Below are positions 35,729 through 45,397 of a DNA stretch of 64,000 bases, one piece after another; position 1 is the first letter of the stretch, and every line of letters starts with the position of its first letter. The stretch comes from JAMZMI01 sp047632435 (GTDB lineage: Bacteria > Bacteroidota > Bacteroidia > Cytophagales > Cyclobacteriaceae). The translations under genes were made by a program, and so were the position numbers. Location: positions 1 to 64,000 of the forward strand of contig JBLICU010000002.1 of the NCBI GenBank assembly GCA_047632435.1, in the 5' to 3' direction. The notes under the pieces were generated by a model that saw only the letters and a program-made list of their open reading frames with translations, had not been told where the DNA came from and made no database searches.

Positions 35729-37795
35729 ATGAAAAAAAATTCCATAAGATTAGCAATAGGAGTACTCCTTGCTTTCACCTTTTTATCATGTTCCAAAACT
35801 GAAACTGATCAATCAATTAATCTTCTTAACAATGGATTGAATAACCCAATCTCATTTGGTTCAATCAACGCGGATTCTCTAAGCAAACAATATGATAAAG
35901 TGTACGCCTATTACCAAAATACCCTAGAATTAATTAATACGAGCGAGACCAGAACTTTTGAAAATACTATTATTCCACTCGATGATCTTTATAATCAATT
36001 AAACATAGCTGGTGGGATTTTTAGTATTCTTTCTAACGCTCAGTCAGACTCCTTGATCCGAGTGACTGCTTCTGAAAAGGAGATAGAACTGGATAAACTT
36101 TCCAATGAAATTTCGCTGAATGAAGACATTTATAAGGCTTTAAAGTCATACGGCGAGACTGAAGAAGTTGCTAAACTAAATGGCTTTAAAAAGAAATTTG
36201 TCGAGGAAGAATTAAGATCATTCGAAAGAAATGGCTTTGGACTTCCGAAAGAAGAAAGGGAAAAGCTGAAAATTGTACTAGATGAAATTTCAGAATTGGG
36301 CAACACATTCAGAAAAAACATTGCGATGTATCAGGATTATAGCATCTTTTCTGAAGCGCAAATGGATGGTACAACTGATGACTTCAAAAAAGCACATCTA
36401 CAAACTGATGGCACATATAGGGTAGGTCTTTCATATCCAGATTATATTCCATTCATGGAGAATGCGATTGCTTCTGAAGCAAGAAAGGAGCTATACATGA
36501 AATATGCGAATCGCGCAGCAGACCAAAATATGAAAGTGCTCGCAGACTTGATTGCCAAACGTACAGAAATGTCCAACATGCTCGGTTACCCCACTTATGC
36601 GACCTACAGGACAGAAGATCGCATGGCGAAATCACCAGAAAATGTTTGGGAATTTGAAAGAGACCTTCAAAAGAATGTAAGTCCAAAAGGTGTCCTAGAT
36701 TATGCCGAATTAATTGACATGCAAAAACGACTTGGAATCGATGAAGAACAAGTTCAGCCATATAGTACCGGCTACATTAAAAACCAGCTTCTTCAAACTG
36801 TCTATGGGGTTGATCAGGAGATTGTGAGACAATACTTTGAACTAAAGAATGTGAAATCAGGGTTGTTTCAGATCACGCAAAAATTGTTTGGGATCACCTA
36901 TGTGGAAATGAAAGACGCTTCCGTATGGCATGAAGATGCATCAGCCTATGAGGTTTTTCAGGATGACAAATATATCGGCAGATTTTATCTGGACTTACAT
37001 CCACGACAAAATAAATATACACACGCTGCATGTTGGGGTTTGGTAAAATCAAAAACCACAAGTCAAGGGGTCCAACGCCCGGTAGCGGCACTTTTGTGTA
37101 ACTTTTCAAAGCCAACGGAAGAGAAACCAGCTCTTCTTACACATGACGAAGTGGAGACTTTTTTCCACGAGTTCGGTCACGTACTTCATAATATCCTTTC
37201 AGATACCGAATTATCTGGGCAAGGAGGAACTGCGGTAAGTCGTGATTTTGTAGAGGCTCCATCACAAATATTTGAAAATTGGGTCTGGAATTATGAATCG
37301 CTTTCTTTGTTTGCAAGGCATTACGAAACGGGAGAAGTGTTACCAAAAGAACTTTTTGACAAAATGTATTCAGCGAAAAATCTGCAATCAGGAATTTCTA
37401 CACTTGGTCAAATTTTTTATGGACAATATGATCTCACACTTTATGATGGTTTCGATCCAAGCGGTGACATTTCAACTTCCGACATAGGGCAAAAGCTGAG
37501 AGGTGAAATCTTGCCTTACCCTATAGTTGATGGCAACCACTTTGAGGCGTCTTTCGGACACTTAAATCATTACGCAGCATCTTATTATGGGTATTTGTGG
37601 TCCAAAGTATTTGCCGAAGACATGTTCTCAAGATTTGAAAAAGAAGGAGTGCTCAATCCCGAAGTTGGTGCGGCATATAGAGATGCCATTCTTTCTAAAG
37701 GAGGCACAAAAGATGAAATGGAAATGCTCATTGAATTTCTGGGAAGAGAGCCAAATCAAGAAGCGTTTATAAAATCGATCGGATTAGAATTGTAA
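35729..37795 (+). CDS. M3 family peptidase lipoprotein (Dcp/oligopeptidase A type)
   Basis: A 688-residue zinc metallopeptidase. The signal peptide ends at LSC (Cys21), making it a lipoprotein. The M3 active site is TFFHEFGHVLHNIL (His480, Glu481, His484), with the third-ligand region in VEAPSQIFENWVW. The N-terminal helical part and the SYYGYLWSKVFAEDMFSRF C-terminal block match peptidyl-dipeptidase Dcp. It would trim short peptides, here in the periplasm. It precedes the ilv attenuator with a 147-base gap. Confidence 0.92.
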   Translation: MKKNSIRLAIGVLLAFTFLSCSKTETDQSINLLNNGLNNPISFGSINADSLSKQYDKVYAYYQNTLELINTSETRTFENTIIPLDDLYNQLNIAGGIFSILSNAQSDSLIRVTASEKEIELDKLSNEISLNEDIYKALKSYGETEEVAKLNGFKKKFVEEELRSFERNGFGLPKEEREKLKIVLDEISELGNTFRKNIAMYQDYSIFSEAQMDGTTDDFKKAHLQTDGTYRVGLSYPDYIPFMENAIASEARKELYMKYANRAADQNMKVLADLIAKRTEMSNMLGYPTYATYRTEDRMAKSPENVWEFERDLQKNVSPKGVLDYAELIDMQKRLGIDEEQVQPYSTGYIKNQLLQTVYGVDQEIVRQYFELKNVKSGLFQITQKLFGITYVEMKDASVWHEDASAYEVFQDDKYIGRFYLDLHPRQNKYTHAACWGLVKSKTTSQGVQRPVAALLCNFSKPTEEKPALLTHDEVETFFHEFGHVLHNILSDTELSGQGGTAVSRDFVEAPSQIFENWVWNYESLSLFARHYETGEVLPKELFDKMYSAKNLQSGISTLGQIFYGQYDLTLYDGFDPSGDISTSDIGQKLRGEILPYPIVDGNHFEASFGHLNHYAASYYGYLWSKVFAEDMFSRFEKEGVLNPEVGAAYRDAILSKGGTKDEMEMLIEFLGREPNQEAFIKSIGLEL

Positions 37796-37942
37796 TTCAA
37801 ATGTATCAAAGCAATTTTCAAACGCACTGTGATAATCAAAAGTGGTAAAATTCTCTTTTAGAAATTGTATTTATCAAAGCAAAAGTTCTCATTAATGACA
37901 AGAATTTAGTTCGCCACTTTTCAAGATTATGAACTATTACAT

Positions 37943-37950
37943 TAGCTTTG
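37943..37950 (+). promoter_or_regulatory. Putative -7 box for the ilv operon
   Basis: TAGCTTTG matches TAnnTTTG exactly, 9 bases before the leader peptide ATG; a TTTT tract at 37918-37921 is near the expected -33 position. The transcript leader before the ATG would be very short. Confidence 0.45.
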
Positions 37951-37959
37951 AGGCCATAA

Positions 37960-38046
37960 ATGAAAAGAATTCCTTTAAATATTATTAATACACCAATTAT
38001 TATTCTGGTCACTGTGGTCACAGGGTTCGGGAAATGGTGTTCTTGA
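37960..38046 (+). CDS. ilvL: Branched-chain amino acid operon leader peptide
   Basis: A 28-codon ORF with sequence M-K-R-I-P-L-N-I-I-N-T-P-I-I-I-L-V-T-V-V-T-G-F-G-K-W-C-S. Eleven of 28 residues are Ile, Leu or Val, including the run IIILV followed by TVV, and it ends just before an antiterminator/terminator pair ahead of ilvE. This is the architecture of ribosome-dependent attenuation as in enterobacterial ilv leaders. When charged Ile-, Val- or Leu-tRNA is scarce the ribosome would stall over the IIILV codons and free the antiterminator. The peptide itself probably has no function. The symbol is by analogy. Confidence 0.75.
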   Translation: MKRIPLNIINTPIIILVTVVTGFGKWCS

Positions 38047-38076
38047 TAATATCAAAATATATCAAACGCCATTCCC
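38029..38076 (+). promoter_or_regulatory. Antiterminator pairing of the ilv attenuator
   Basis: GGGAAATGGTGTT (38029-38041) is complementary to AACGCCATTCCC (38065-38076) over 12 pairs with one bulged A and one G-U. The second strand is also the 5' arm of the terminator, so the two folds exclude each other. An upstream ACACCA at 37990-37995 can pair with TGGTGT (38035-38040) as a competing segment 1. Confidence 0.65.
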
Positions 38077-38098
38077 AAAAAGAATGGCGTTTTTTTTT
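38064..38098 (+). terminator. ilv operon attenuator terminator
   Basis: AAACGCCATTC (38064-38074) pairs perfectly with GAATGGCGTTT (38082-38092), an 11-base-pair stem around loop CCAAAAA, followed by T's to 38098. It ends 14 bases before the ilvE start codon and would stop transcription before the operon. Confidence 0.85.
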
Positions 38099-38112
38099 AC
38101 CTAAGAGTTAAA

Positions 38113-39003
38113 ATGTATTTCGACGATAAAACAGAGGTTTTCTTAGATGGCGAGTTCATAAAGGCCAAAGATGCTAAGGCAAGCATGTTTAGCCAGACGC
38201 TCCATTATGGCACTGGCGTATTCGAAGGTATCCGTTCATACAACAATGGGAACGGATTTAATATTTTCAAGCCAGCAGAGCATTTCGATAGACTTAAAAA
38301 ATCTTCGGAACGAGTTTACTTGTCGGTACCTTATAGCACAGAAGAATTGATCAATACGGCGTATGAACTTATTGATCGTAACAAATTGACCAATGCTTAT
38401 ATCAGACCTTTGGTTTTTGCTGGGCCAAATATGATGTTATCCCCAGCCACAGAGATTCATGTTTTTATGACTGCATGGAAATGGGCCAAGTATCCTGGCT
38501 ATGAGCCATTAAATACGATGATCTCATCCTATCAAAAGCCCAGTCCAAAGTCAACCCCTATTGATGCCAAAGTAGTAGGTAACTATTCACAAGCCACCTT
38601 GGCTTCAGCCGAAGCAAAAGCACTAGGTTATGATGAAGCCATCCTGCTAGATTTTAATGGCAACATCACTGAGGGGCCTGGGGCGAATATATTCTATGAA
38701 AAGGACGGAGTGCTTTTCACCCCAAAATTGGGAAATATATTCCCTGGAATCACTAGAAAAACAATTATCGAAATCTGTAAAGATCTCAAAATAGAAGTAG
38801 TAGAAAAAGACATCAAACCTGAAGAACTGTATAAAGCTGAAACCGCCTTTTTCTGTGGCACAGCTTCAGAAATAACAAGAATTGACTCCATCAATGGAGA
38901 GCATTTCAAAAAAGACTGGGAAGAATCAATAGGTAGAATACTACATGTACTCTACCAGCAAAAAGTGATGTTTGACGAATATCAGGGTTTGACAATTGTA
39001 TAA
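38113..39003 (+). CDS. ilvE: Branched-chain amino acid aminotransferase
   Basis: A 296-residue class IV PLP aminotransferase that catalyses the last step of Ile, Leu and Val synthesis. Visible are the N-terminal FLDGEFIKAKDAKASMFSQTLHYGTGVFEGIRSY, the PLP Lys in DAKVVGNYSQ, LDFNGNITEGPGANIF and FFCGTASEITRI. It is the first structural gene downstream of the attenuator and is followed by ilvD after 2 bases. Confidence 0.94.
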   Translation: MYFDDKTEVFLDGEFIKAKDAKASMFSQTLHYGTGVFEGIRSYNNGNGFNIFKPAEHFDRLKKSSERVYLSVPYSTEELINTAYELIDRNKLTNAYIRPLVFAGPNMMLSPATEIHVFMTAWKWAKYPGYEPLNTMISSYQKPSPKSTPIDAKVVGNYSQATLASAEAKALGYDEAILLDFNGNITEGPGANIFYEKDGVLFTPKLGNIFPGITRKTIIEICKDLKIEVVEKDIKPEELYKAETAFFCGTASEITRIDSINGEHFKKDWEESIGRILHVLYQQKVMFDEYQGLTIV

Positions 39004-39005
39004 TA

Positions 39006-40682
39006 ATGACAAAAGAAATAAATAAACACAGTAAAACTATCACTCAAGATCCGTCTCAACCTGGATCACAAGCACAGCTTTACGCTTTAGGCCTGACTGA
39101 AGAAGATTTAAAGAAAGCCCAGGTAGGAATTGTTAGTACTGGTTTCGAAGGAAATCCTTGCAACATGCACCTTAATATATTGGCTCATCAGGTGAAGAAG
39201 AGTGTGAAAGAATCTGATCTTGTCGGGCTCATATTCAACACCATTGGCGTGAGTGATGGAATTTCAAACGGAACCATCGGTATGAAATATTCTCTGATTT
39301 CCAGAGATATCATCGCTGATTCGATTGAAACCGTGTGTCAAGCGCAATTTTATGATGCAGTGGTTTCTGTGGTTGGCTGTGATAAAAATATGCCCGGAGC
39401 AATCATAGGTATGTCCAGACTCAATCGACCAAGTATTATGGTTTATGGAGGCAGTGTCCGACCAGGAACTTGGAAAGGTGAAGACCTGAATATTGTTTCC
39501 GCTTTTGAAGCATATGGACAAAGGTTGGGTGGAAATATCTCAGATGAAGATTATATTGGAATAATAAAAAATGCAATCCCGGGCCCAGGAGCATGTGGTG
39601 GTATGTACACTGCCAACACGATGGCCTCTGCCATAGAGGCAATGGGAATGAGTTTACCTTTCAGTTCATCCAATCCTGCTGAAGGCGATCCAAAAATTAA
39701 TGAGATCAAAAATGTAGGAAAGGCCATTAGAAATCTATTGGAAAAAAACATCCTCCCAAGTGATATCATGACGAAAAAGTCTTTCGATAACGCCATTACT
39801 TCAGTGATGGTACTCGGAGGATCTACCAATGCTGTACTTCATTTGTTGGCTATGGCCAAAGCTGCTGATGTGCCATTGACACTTGATGATTTTCAAAGAA
39901 TCAGTGACAAAACGCCATTTATCGCGGATCTGAAACCTAGTGGAAAATACCTGATGGAAGATCTGCACAATATTGGCGGTGTTCCGGGTGTACTGAAAAT
40001 ATTGCTACGCGAAGGATATCTTCATGGTGATTGTATGACCGTAACAGGAAAAACCCTAGCTGAAAATCTTGAATTGATTGATGATCTGAAAAAAGGTCAA
40101 AATGTCATCTATTCATTTGACAAACCGATCAAAAAAACTGGTCACTTGCAGATTCTTTATGGTAATTTGGCGCCTGACGGTGCTGTCGCCAAGATTACAG
40201 GTAAGGAAGGGGAAGTATTCGAAGGGCCTGCCAGAATTTACGAAGATGAATTTGCTGCCATCAAGGGCATTGGCGAAGAAGTAAAGAAAGGCGAAGTAAT
40301 AGTCATCAGACAATCAGGGCCAAAAGGTGCTCCCGGAATGCCCGAAATGCTAAAACCTACAGGAGCTGTAATGGGCGCAGGATTGGGTAAAGATGTTGCT
40401 TTGATCACAGATGGCAGGTTTTCGGGTGGCTCACATGGATTTGTCGTTGGTCATATTACACCAGAGTCACAAGAAGGTGGCCCACTCGCTCTCATTAAAA
40501 ATGGCGACATCATTCGAATTGATGCAATAGAAAATAAGCTTGAAGTAAAGATCAGCGATGAGGAAATGGCCAAGCGCAGAGCAGCATGGGTAAAACCAGC
40601 ATACAAAGCTTCAAAAGGAATTCTTTGGAAATACATTAAATCAGTAACACCTGCATCTGATGGATGTGTTACCGACGCTTAA
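39006..40682 (+). CDS. ilvD: Dihydroxy-acid dehydratase
   Basis: A 558-residue IlvD that dehydrates 2,3-dihydroxy-3-methylbutanoate/pentanoate to the keto acids. The Fe-S ligand cysteines are in GNPCNMH, VGCDKNMPGA and GPGACGGMYTANTM, the pattern of the [2Fe-2S] enzymes. Other landmarks are TDGRFSGGSHGFVVGHITPE and DDLKKGQNVI. The length is normal. It follows ilvE by 2 bases and is followed by ilvB after 11. Confidence 0.95.
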   Translation: MTKEINKHSKTITQDPSQPGSQAQLYALGLTEEDLKKAQVGIVSTGFEGNPCNMHLNILAHQVKKSVKESDLVGLIFNTIGVSDGISNGTIGMKYSLISRDIIADSIETVCQAQFYDAVVSVVGCDKNMPGAIIGMSRLNRPSIMVYGGSVRPGTWKGEDLNIVSAFEAYGQRLGGNISDEDYIGIIKNAIPGPGACGGMYTANTMASAIEAMGMSLPFSSSNPAEGDPKINEIKNVGKAIRNLLEKNILPSDIMTKKSFDNAITSVMVLGGSTNAVLHLLAMAKAADVPLTLDDFQRISDKTPFIADLKPSGKYLMEDLHNIGGVPGVLKILLREGYLHGDCMTVTGKTLAENLELIDDLKKGQNVIYSFDKPIKKTGHLQILYGNLAPDGAVAKITGKEGEVFEGPARIYEDEFAAIKGIGEEVKKGEVIVIRQSGPKGAPGMPEMLKPTGAVMGAGLGKDVALITDGRFSGGSHGFVVGHITPESQEGGPLALIKNGDIIRIDAIENKLEVKISDEEMAKRRAAWVKPAYKASKGILWKYIKSVTPASDGCVTDA

Positions 40683-40693
40683 ATAAGTTACTT

Positions 40694-42430
40694 ATGGATA
40701 GTACATCAACATTGGAAGCAGAGAAAAAGACCGCAATCAAAACTGAAAGATTGTCAGGATCTGAGGCTTTATTAAGATGCCTGCTTGAGGAAGATGTGGA
40801 AGTCATTTTCGGGTATCCAGGAGGAGCCATCATGCCAATATACGATGCATTGTATGGTTACATGGACAGGCTCAATCACATACTTACAAGACATGAGCAG
40901 GGTGCATCTCATGCCGCACAAGGTTATGCAAGAGTAACTGGCAGAACCGGTGTTTGCTTTGCAACTTCAGGTCCAGGAGCAACCAACCTTATAACTGGAA
41001 TTGCAGATGCTCAAATTGATTCTACGCCATTAGTCTGTATTACCGGTCAGGTACCTTCCCATCTTTTGGGAACAGATGCTTTTCAGGAAACAGATGTTAT
41101 TGGCATATCCATGCCTGTGACCAAATGGAATTATCAAGTCACCAGAGCTGAAGACATTCCATATGCCATTGCAAGGGCTTTTTATATCGCTAATACAGGT
41201 CGACCAGGTCCGGTTTTGATAGATATTACCAAAGACGCACAATTTGGGCAATTTGACTACTCATATGAAAAATGTGAGAAAATCAGAAGTTATCACCCGT
41301 ATCCGATCTTAGATCCAGATCGCATTAAAGAAGCAGCAGTATTAATCAATAATGCCAAAAAACCATTGGTATTAGTAGGTCATGGCGTGCTTTTGGCCAA
41401 TGCTCAAAAAGAAATGATCCGGTTTGCTGAAAAGTCAGGCATTCCAATGGCCTCAACGCTTTTGGGACTTTCAGCGGTTCCAAATAATCACCCGCTATAT
41501 GTTGGTTATTTGGGAATGCATGGAAATTACGGACCAAATATCAAGACTAACGAATGTGATGTTCTGATTGCAGTTGGGATGAGATTCGATGATCGTGTAA
41601 CCGGTGATCTAAAAAAATATGCCAAGCAGGCAAAAGTCATTCACATTGAAATAGATCCTTCTGAGATTGATAAAAATGTGAAAACAACTGTTGCGATAAA
41701 TGCTGATGCAAAAGAGGCATTATTGTCACTGATAAATCAAACCGAAGAAAACAATCACTCAGCTTGGGTAAGTGAATTTCACGAATGCGACAAAATAGAA
41801 TATGAAAAAGTCATCCATAAAGAAATGTTCCCTGAATCAGGTAGCATCAAAATGGCTGAAGTAATCAAGAAAATATCGGATAAGACCAAAGGAAAAGCAA
41901 TCATCGTCACAGATGTTGGTCAGCATCAGATGGTTACTACCAGATATTATCAGTTTGATGACACCAATTCCAACGTAACTTCTGGTGGTCTTGGGACGAT
42001 GGGTTTTGCACTTCCCGCTGCAATGGGAGCTAAAATGGGGCAACCAGATAAGCAAGTAATCGCCGTAATTGGCGATGGTGGCTTCCAAATGACTATTCAA
42101 GAATTGGGCACTATTTTCCAAAGCCAGATCGGAGTTAAAATTTTAATATTGAATAATAACTTTCTAGGAATGGTACGCCAATGGCAGCAATTATTCCATG
42201 ACAAGAGATATTCATTTACCGAATTAATCAATCCAAATTTCCAAATGATCTCTCAGGGGTATGGCATTCCAGCCCAAAAAGTTGAGGAGCGGGAAAAATT
42301 GGATGCAGCTTTGGATCAATGGCTCAACGATGATGGCCCACAATTGCTGGAAGTAGTAGTGGAGCAAGAAGAAAATGTATTCCCGATGGTTCCCTCTGGC
42401 GCATCAGTTTCGGACATTCGATTGGAGTGA
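40694..42430 (+). CDS. ilvB: Acetolactate synthase large subunit
   Basis: A 578-residue TPP enzyme that condenses pyruvate with pyruvate or 2-oxobutyrate. The N-terminal motif GYPGGAIMPIYDALYGY is followed by the catalytic Glu in RHEQGASHAAQGYAR and ATSGPGATNLITGIADA. The TPP/Mg motif is GDGGFQMTIQELGT with the later NNNFLGMVRQWQ. ATG 40694 is preferred over the in-frame ATG at 40664, which lies inside ilvD. The regulatory subunit gene ilvN follows 45 bases on. Confidence 0.95.
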   Translation: MDSTSTLEAEKKTAIKTERLSGSEALLRCLLEEDVEVIFGYPGGAIMPIYDALYGYMDRLNHILTRHEQGASHAAQGYARVTGRTGVCFATSGPGATNLITGIADAQIDSTPLVCITGQVPSHLLGTDAFQETDVIGISMPVTKWNYQVTRAEDIPYAIARAFYIANTGRPGPVLIDITKDAQFGQFDYSYEKCEKIRSYHPYPILDPDRIKEAAVLINNAKKPLVLVGHGVLLANAQKEMIRFAEKSGIPMASTLLGLSAVPNNHPLYVGYLGMHGNYGPNIKTNECDVLIAVGMRFDDRVTGDLKKYAKQAKVIHIEIDPSEIDKNVKTTVAINADAKEALLSLINQTEENNHSAWVSEFHECDKIEYEKVIHKEMFPESGSIKMAEVIKKISDKTKGKAIIVTDVGQHQMVTTRYYQFDDTNSNVTSGGLGTMGFALPAAMGAKMGQPDKQVIAVIGDGGFQMTIQELGTIFQSQIGVKILILNNNFLGMVRQWQQLFHDKRYSFTELINPNFQMISQGYGIPAQKVEEREKLDAALDQWLNDDGPQLLEVVVEQEENVFPMVPSGASVSDIRLE

Positions 42431-42475
42431 TTCGAATCAAAAATTAAATAAGCATTAAGTACTAAAGTTTAGATC

Positions 42476-43069
42476 ATGTCTAATTCTATATATAGTGAGG
42501 ATCATTCGGACAATATTGAAAAGGAATATACCCTTTCGGTACTGACAGAAGACCGTGCAGGTCTTCTAAATCAAATTACCATTATTTTTACCCGTCGAAA
42601 GATCAATATCAACAGCTTGAATGTATCAACCACCGAAGTTGCTGGAGTAAGTCGATTCACTATTGTGATATCTGCTACCCGCGACAGGATCGAAAAAGTT
42701 GTCAATCAAATACGAAAACTTGTTGACGTACTTGGTGCATTTGTTTACAATCAGGATGAAATCTATTATCAGGAAATAGCTTTGTACAAGGTTCCTACAG
42801 AGGTTTTCCTAAATGGAAACAAAATTGAAACATTGGTCAGAAATAACGGAGCGCGTATCCTTGTGATTGAAAAAGACCACATTATCATAGAAAAAACAGG
42901 ACATAAAGAAGATACACACGATCTTTACGTCAAATTAATGCCGCATGGACTTTTAGAGTTCGTAAGATCAGGTAGAATTGCAATCTCAAAATCAAAACGA
43001 AAAACAGAAGCTTTCATTCAACAATTGGAAGATTCAAAATCAAACAGACTAAGCATAAAAGATTTTTAA
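42476..43069 (+). CDS. ilvN: Acetolactate synthase small (regulatory) subunit
   Basis: A 197-residue regulatory subunit. The N-terminal ACT domain (YTLSVLTEDRAGLLNQITIIFTRRKINI, INSLNVSTTEVAGVSRFTIV) is typical of IlvH/IlvN and mediates feedback by valine. The C-terminal domain ends with LLEFVRSGRIAISK. At 197 residues it is longer than the ~163-residue E. coli IlvH, as usual in Bacteroidota. It follows ilvB by 45 bases. Confidence 0.92.
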   Translation: MSNSIYSEDHSDNIEKEYTLSVLTEDRAGLLNQITIIFTRRKININSLNVSTTEVAGVSRFTIVISATRDRIEKVVNQIRKLVDVLGAFVYNQDEIYYQEIALYKVPTEVFLNGNKIETLVRNNGARILVIEKDHIIIEKTGHKEDTHDLYVKLMPHGLLEFVRSGRIAISKSKRKTEAFIQQLEDSKSNRLSIKDF

Positions 43070-43096
43070 TAACAGATTTTCAACAAACTAATAAAA

Positions 43097-44143
43097 ATGG
43101 CACAAATCAATTTTGGAGGGGTAACAGAAAACGTAGTAACGCGTGAAGAATTCCCTCTTGAAAAAGCAAGAGAAGTATTAAAGAATGAAACAATCGCTGT
43201 TTTAGGTTACGGTGTTCAAGGTCCAGGCCAGGCACTTAACTTGAAAGACAATGGCTTCAATGTAATAGTAGGTCAAAGAAAAGGATCTAAGACTTGGGAC
43301 AAAGCAGTAGCAGATGGTTGGGTTCCAGGAGAAACACTTTTCGAATTAGAAGAAGCTTGCAAAAAAGGAACAATTCTTCAATTTTTACTTTCTGATGCCG
43401 GTCAAATAGCTTTGTGGCCATTGGTGAAAAGTCACCTCACTCCAGGGAAAACTCTTTATTTCTCTCACGGATTTGGTATTACGTATAAAGAAAAAACTGG
43501 TATCATCCCTCCTGCTGACGTGGATGTAATTTTAGTAGCTCCAAAAGGATCTGGAACCTCACTTAGAAGATTATTCGTTGAGGGAAAAGGTCTGAACTCC
43601 AGTTTCGCGATCCATCAGGACGCCACAGGAAAAGCCAAAGACAAAGTAGTTGCTTTGGGAATTGGTGTAGGATCAGGTTATTTGTTTGAAACTACGTTTT
43701 ATAAAGAAGTTTCTTCTGACCTTACAGGTGAAAGAGGAACACTTATGGGCGCAATACAAGGTTTGTTCCGTGCACAATACGAAGTTCTAAGAGCGAACGG
43801 TCACTCACCGTCAGAAGCATTCAATGAAACAGTGGAAGAAGCTACTCAATCATTGTATCCATTGATCGCTGAAAGAGGAATGGACTGGATGTATGCCAAC
43901 TGTTCTACTACCGCACAAAGAGGAGCATTAGATTGGATGGGTCCATTTTACGAAGCAACCAAGCCTGTTTTTGAAAAACTTTACAAATCTGTAACAGATG
44001 GTATCGAAGCTCAAAAATCAATCGATAGCAATTCGCAATCAGATTATCGAGTAAAGCTTGAAGCCGAACTTAAACTATTGGAGGAGTCAGAAATGTGGAA
44101 AGCCGGTAAGGCTGTCAGAAAACTCAGACCAGAAAATAACTAA
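43097..44143 (+). CDS. ilvC: Ketol-acid reductoisomerase
   Basis: A 348-residue class I IlvC that isomerises and reduces acetolactate or acetohydroxybutyrate with NADPH. Seen are the Rossmann motif AVLGYGVQGPGQALNLKDNG with QRKGSKTW (Arg/Ser residues that favour NADPH), APKGSGTSLRRLF and the metal-binding DLTGERGTLMGAIQG. It lies 27 bases after ilvN and 6 bases before ilvA. Confidence 0.95.
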   Translation: MAQINFGGVTENVVTREEFPLEKAREVLKNETIAVLGYGVQGPGQALNLKDNGFNVIVGQRKGSKTWDKAVADGWVPGETLFELEEACKKGTILQFLLSDAGQIALWPLVKSHLTPGKTLYFSHGFGITYKEKTGIIPPADVDVILVAPKGSGTSLRRLFVEGKGLNSSFAIHQDATGKAKDKVVALGIGVGSGYLFETTFYKEVSSDLTGERGTLMGAIQGLFRAQYEVLRANGHSPSEAFNETVEEATQSLYPLIAERGMDWMYANCSTTAQRGALDWMGPFYEATKPVFEKLYKSVTDGIEAQKSIDSNSQSDYRVKLEAELKLLEESEMWKAGKAVRKLRPENN

Positions 44144-44149
44144 TAAAGT

Positions 44150-45397
44150 ATGTATATTCCTGAGATTGAGGATGTAAAAAAGGCTCAGAATAATCTGAGT
44201 AAGGTTATCTATCACACGCCTTTACAACAAAACCTAAACCTCAGTGAAAAATACGGTGCGAATATCTATCTGAAAAGAGAAGATACTCAAGTTGTACGCT
44301 CCTATAAAATTAGAGGAGCGTACAACAAACTTATATCCATCGATAAAAAAACTTTAGCCCGAGGAGTGGTCTGCGCCAGTGCAGGGAATCATGCACAAGG
44401 TGTCGCCCTGTCTTGCTATAAATTAGGAGTAAAAGGCACGATTTTCATGCCGTCCCCTACTCCCAAGCAAAAGGTGCAGCAAGTCACCATGTTTGGAAAA
44501 GACAATGTAGAAATTATCCTGACGGGTGATACCTTCGATGATGCCAACCAAGCCGCAAAAATTTTCTGCAACGAACACAACAGTACTTTTGTACATCCAT
44601 TTGACGATGAAAAGGTAATTGAAGGACAGGCCACCATAGGTCTAGAACTTTTCAGTGATGCAGACTTCAATATTGATTATCTATTCCTACCTATCGGTGG
44701 TGGTGGCTTATCAGCAGGAGTTTCCAGCGTACTTCGAACCTTAAGTCCAAAAACCAAAATTATTGGGATTGAGCCGGAAGGAGCTCCGGCAATGCTCGAA
44801 GCAATCAAGCAAAATAAAGTAGTGACACTTGAACAGATCGACAAGTTCGTAGATGGAGCGGCAGTGAAAAGGGTTGGTGAACTCACATTTCCTCTTTGTA
44901 AAAAGTTTGTGGATGAAATCGCATTGGTCAACGAAGGAAAATTATGCTCCTCGCTGATCAATATGTACAACGAGAGCGGTATCATCCTTGAACCCGCAGG
45001 AGCCCTGTCAGTTGCCGTTCTTGATCAATATGCCAAAAAAATCAAAGGTAAGAATGTCATTTGTGTGCTTTCCGGAAGTAATAATGACATTACCCGAACG
45101 GAGGAGATCAGAGAAAGATCAATGCTTTATGAAGGATTGATACACTATTTTATTGTGCGTTTTCCTCAGAGAGCTGGGGCTTTGAAAGAATTTGTAGGAG
45201 ATGTGCTGGGGCCGCATGATGACATCATTCATTTCGAATACACCAAAAAAAATTCACGAGAAAAAGGCTCAGCCGTAGTTGGAATCGAACTTAAAGCCAA
45301 GGCTGATTTTGATTCGCTTTTATCGAGAATGAAGTCACTGAATTTTTACGGCGAATACCTCAATCAAAAACCTGATTTGTTGAATTACATAGTTTGA
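44150..45397 (+). CDS. ilvA: Threonine dehydratase
   Basis: A 415-residue PLP enzyme that deaminates threonine to 2-oxobutyrate, the entry to isoleucine. The PLP Lys lies in VRSYKIRGAYN; SAGNHAQGVA and LPIGGGGLSAG (Gly loop) follow. The C-terminal ~80 residues (LIHYFIVRFPQRAGALKEFV) form a single ACT-like regulatory domain. Shorter than the two-ACT E. coli enzyme (514 residues), it is of the common short form that retains one regulatory domain. As the last gene of ilvEDBNCA it feeds the pathway directly with threonine made by the adjacent thrABC. Confidence 0.93.
   Translation: MYIPEIEDVKKAQNNLSKVIYHTPLQQNLNLSEKYGANIYLKREDTQVVRSYKIRGAYNKLISIDKKTLARGVVCASAGNHAQGVALSCYKLGVKGTIFMPSPTPKQKVQQVTMFGKDNVEIILTGDTFDDANQAAKIFCNEHNSTFVHPFDDEKVIEGQATIGLELFSDADFNIDYLFLPIGGGGLSAGVSSVLRTLSPKTKIIGIEPEGAPAMLEAIKQNKVVTLEQIDKFVDGAAVKRVGELTFPLCKKFVDEIALVNEGKLCSSLINMYNESGIILEPAGALSVAVLDQYAKKIKGKNVICVLSGSNNDITRTEEIRERSMLYEGLIHYFIVRFPQRAGALKEFVGDVLGPHDDIIHFEYTKKNSREKGSAVVGIELKAKADFDSLLSRMKSLNFYGEYLNQKPDLLNYIV

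Noticed and set aside
40664..40693. Upstream ATG for ilvB
   Set aside because: ATG 40664 lies within the ilvD coding region; the acetolactate synthase N-terminus fits ATG 40694, which leaves an 11-base gap.
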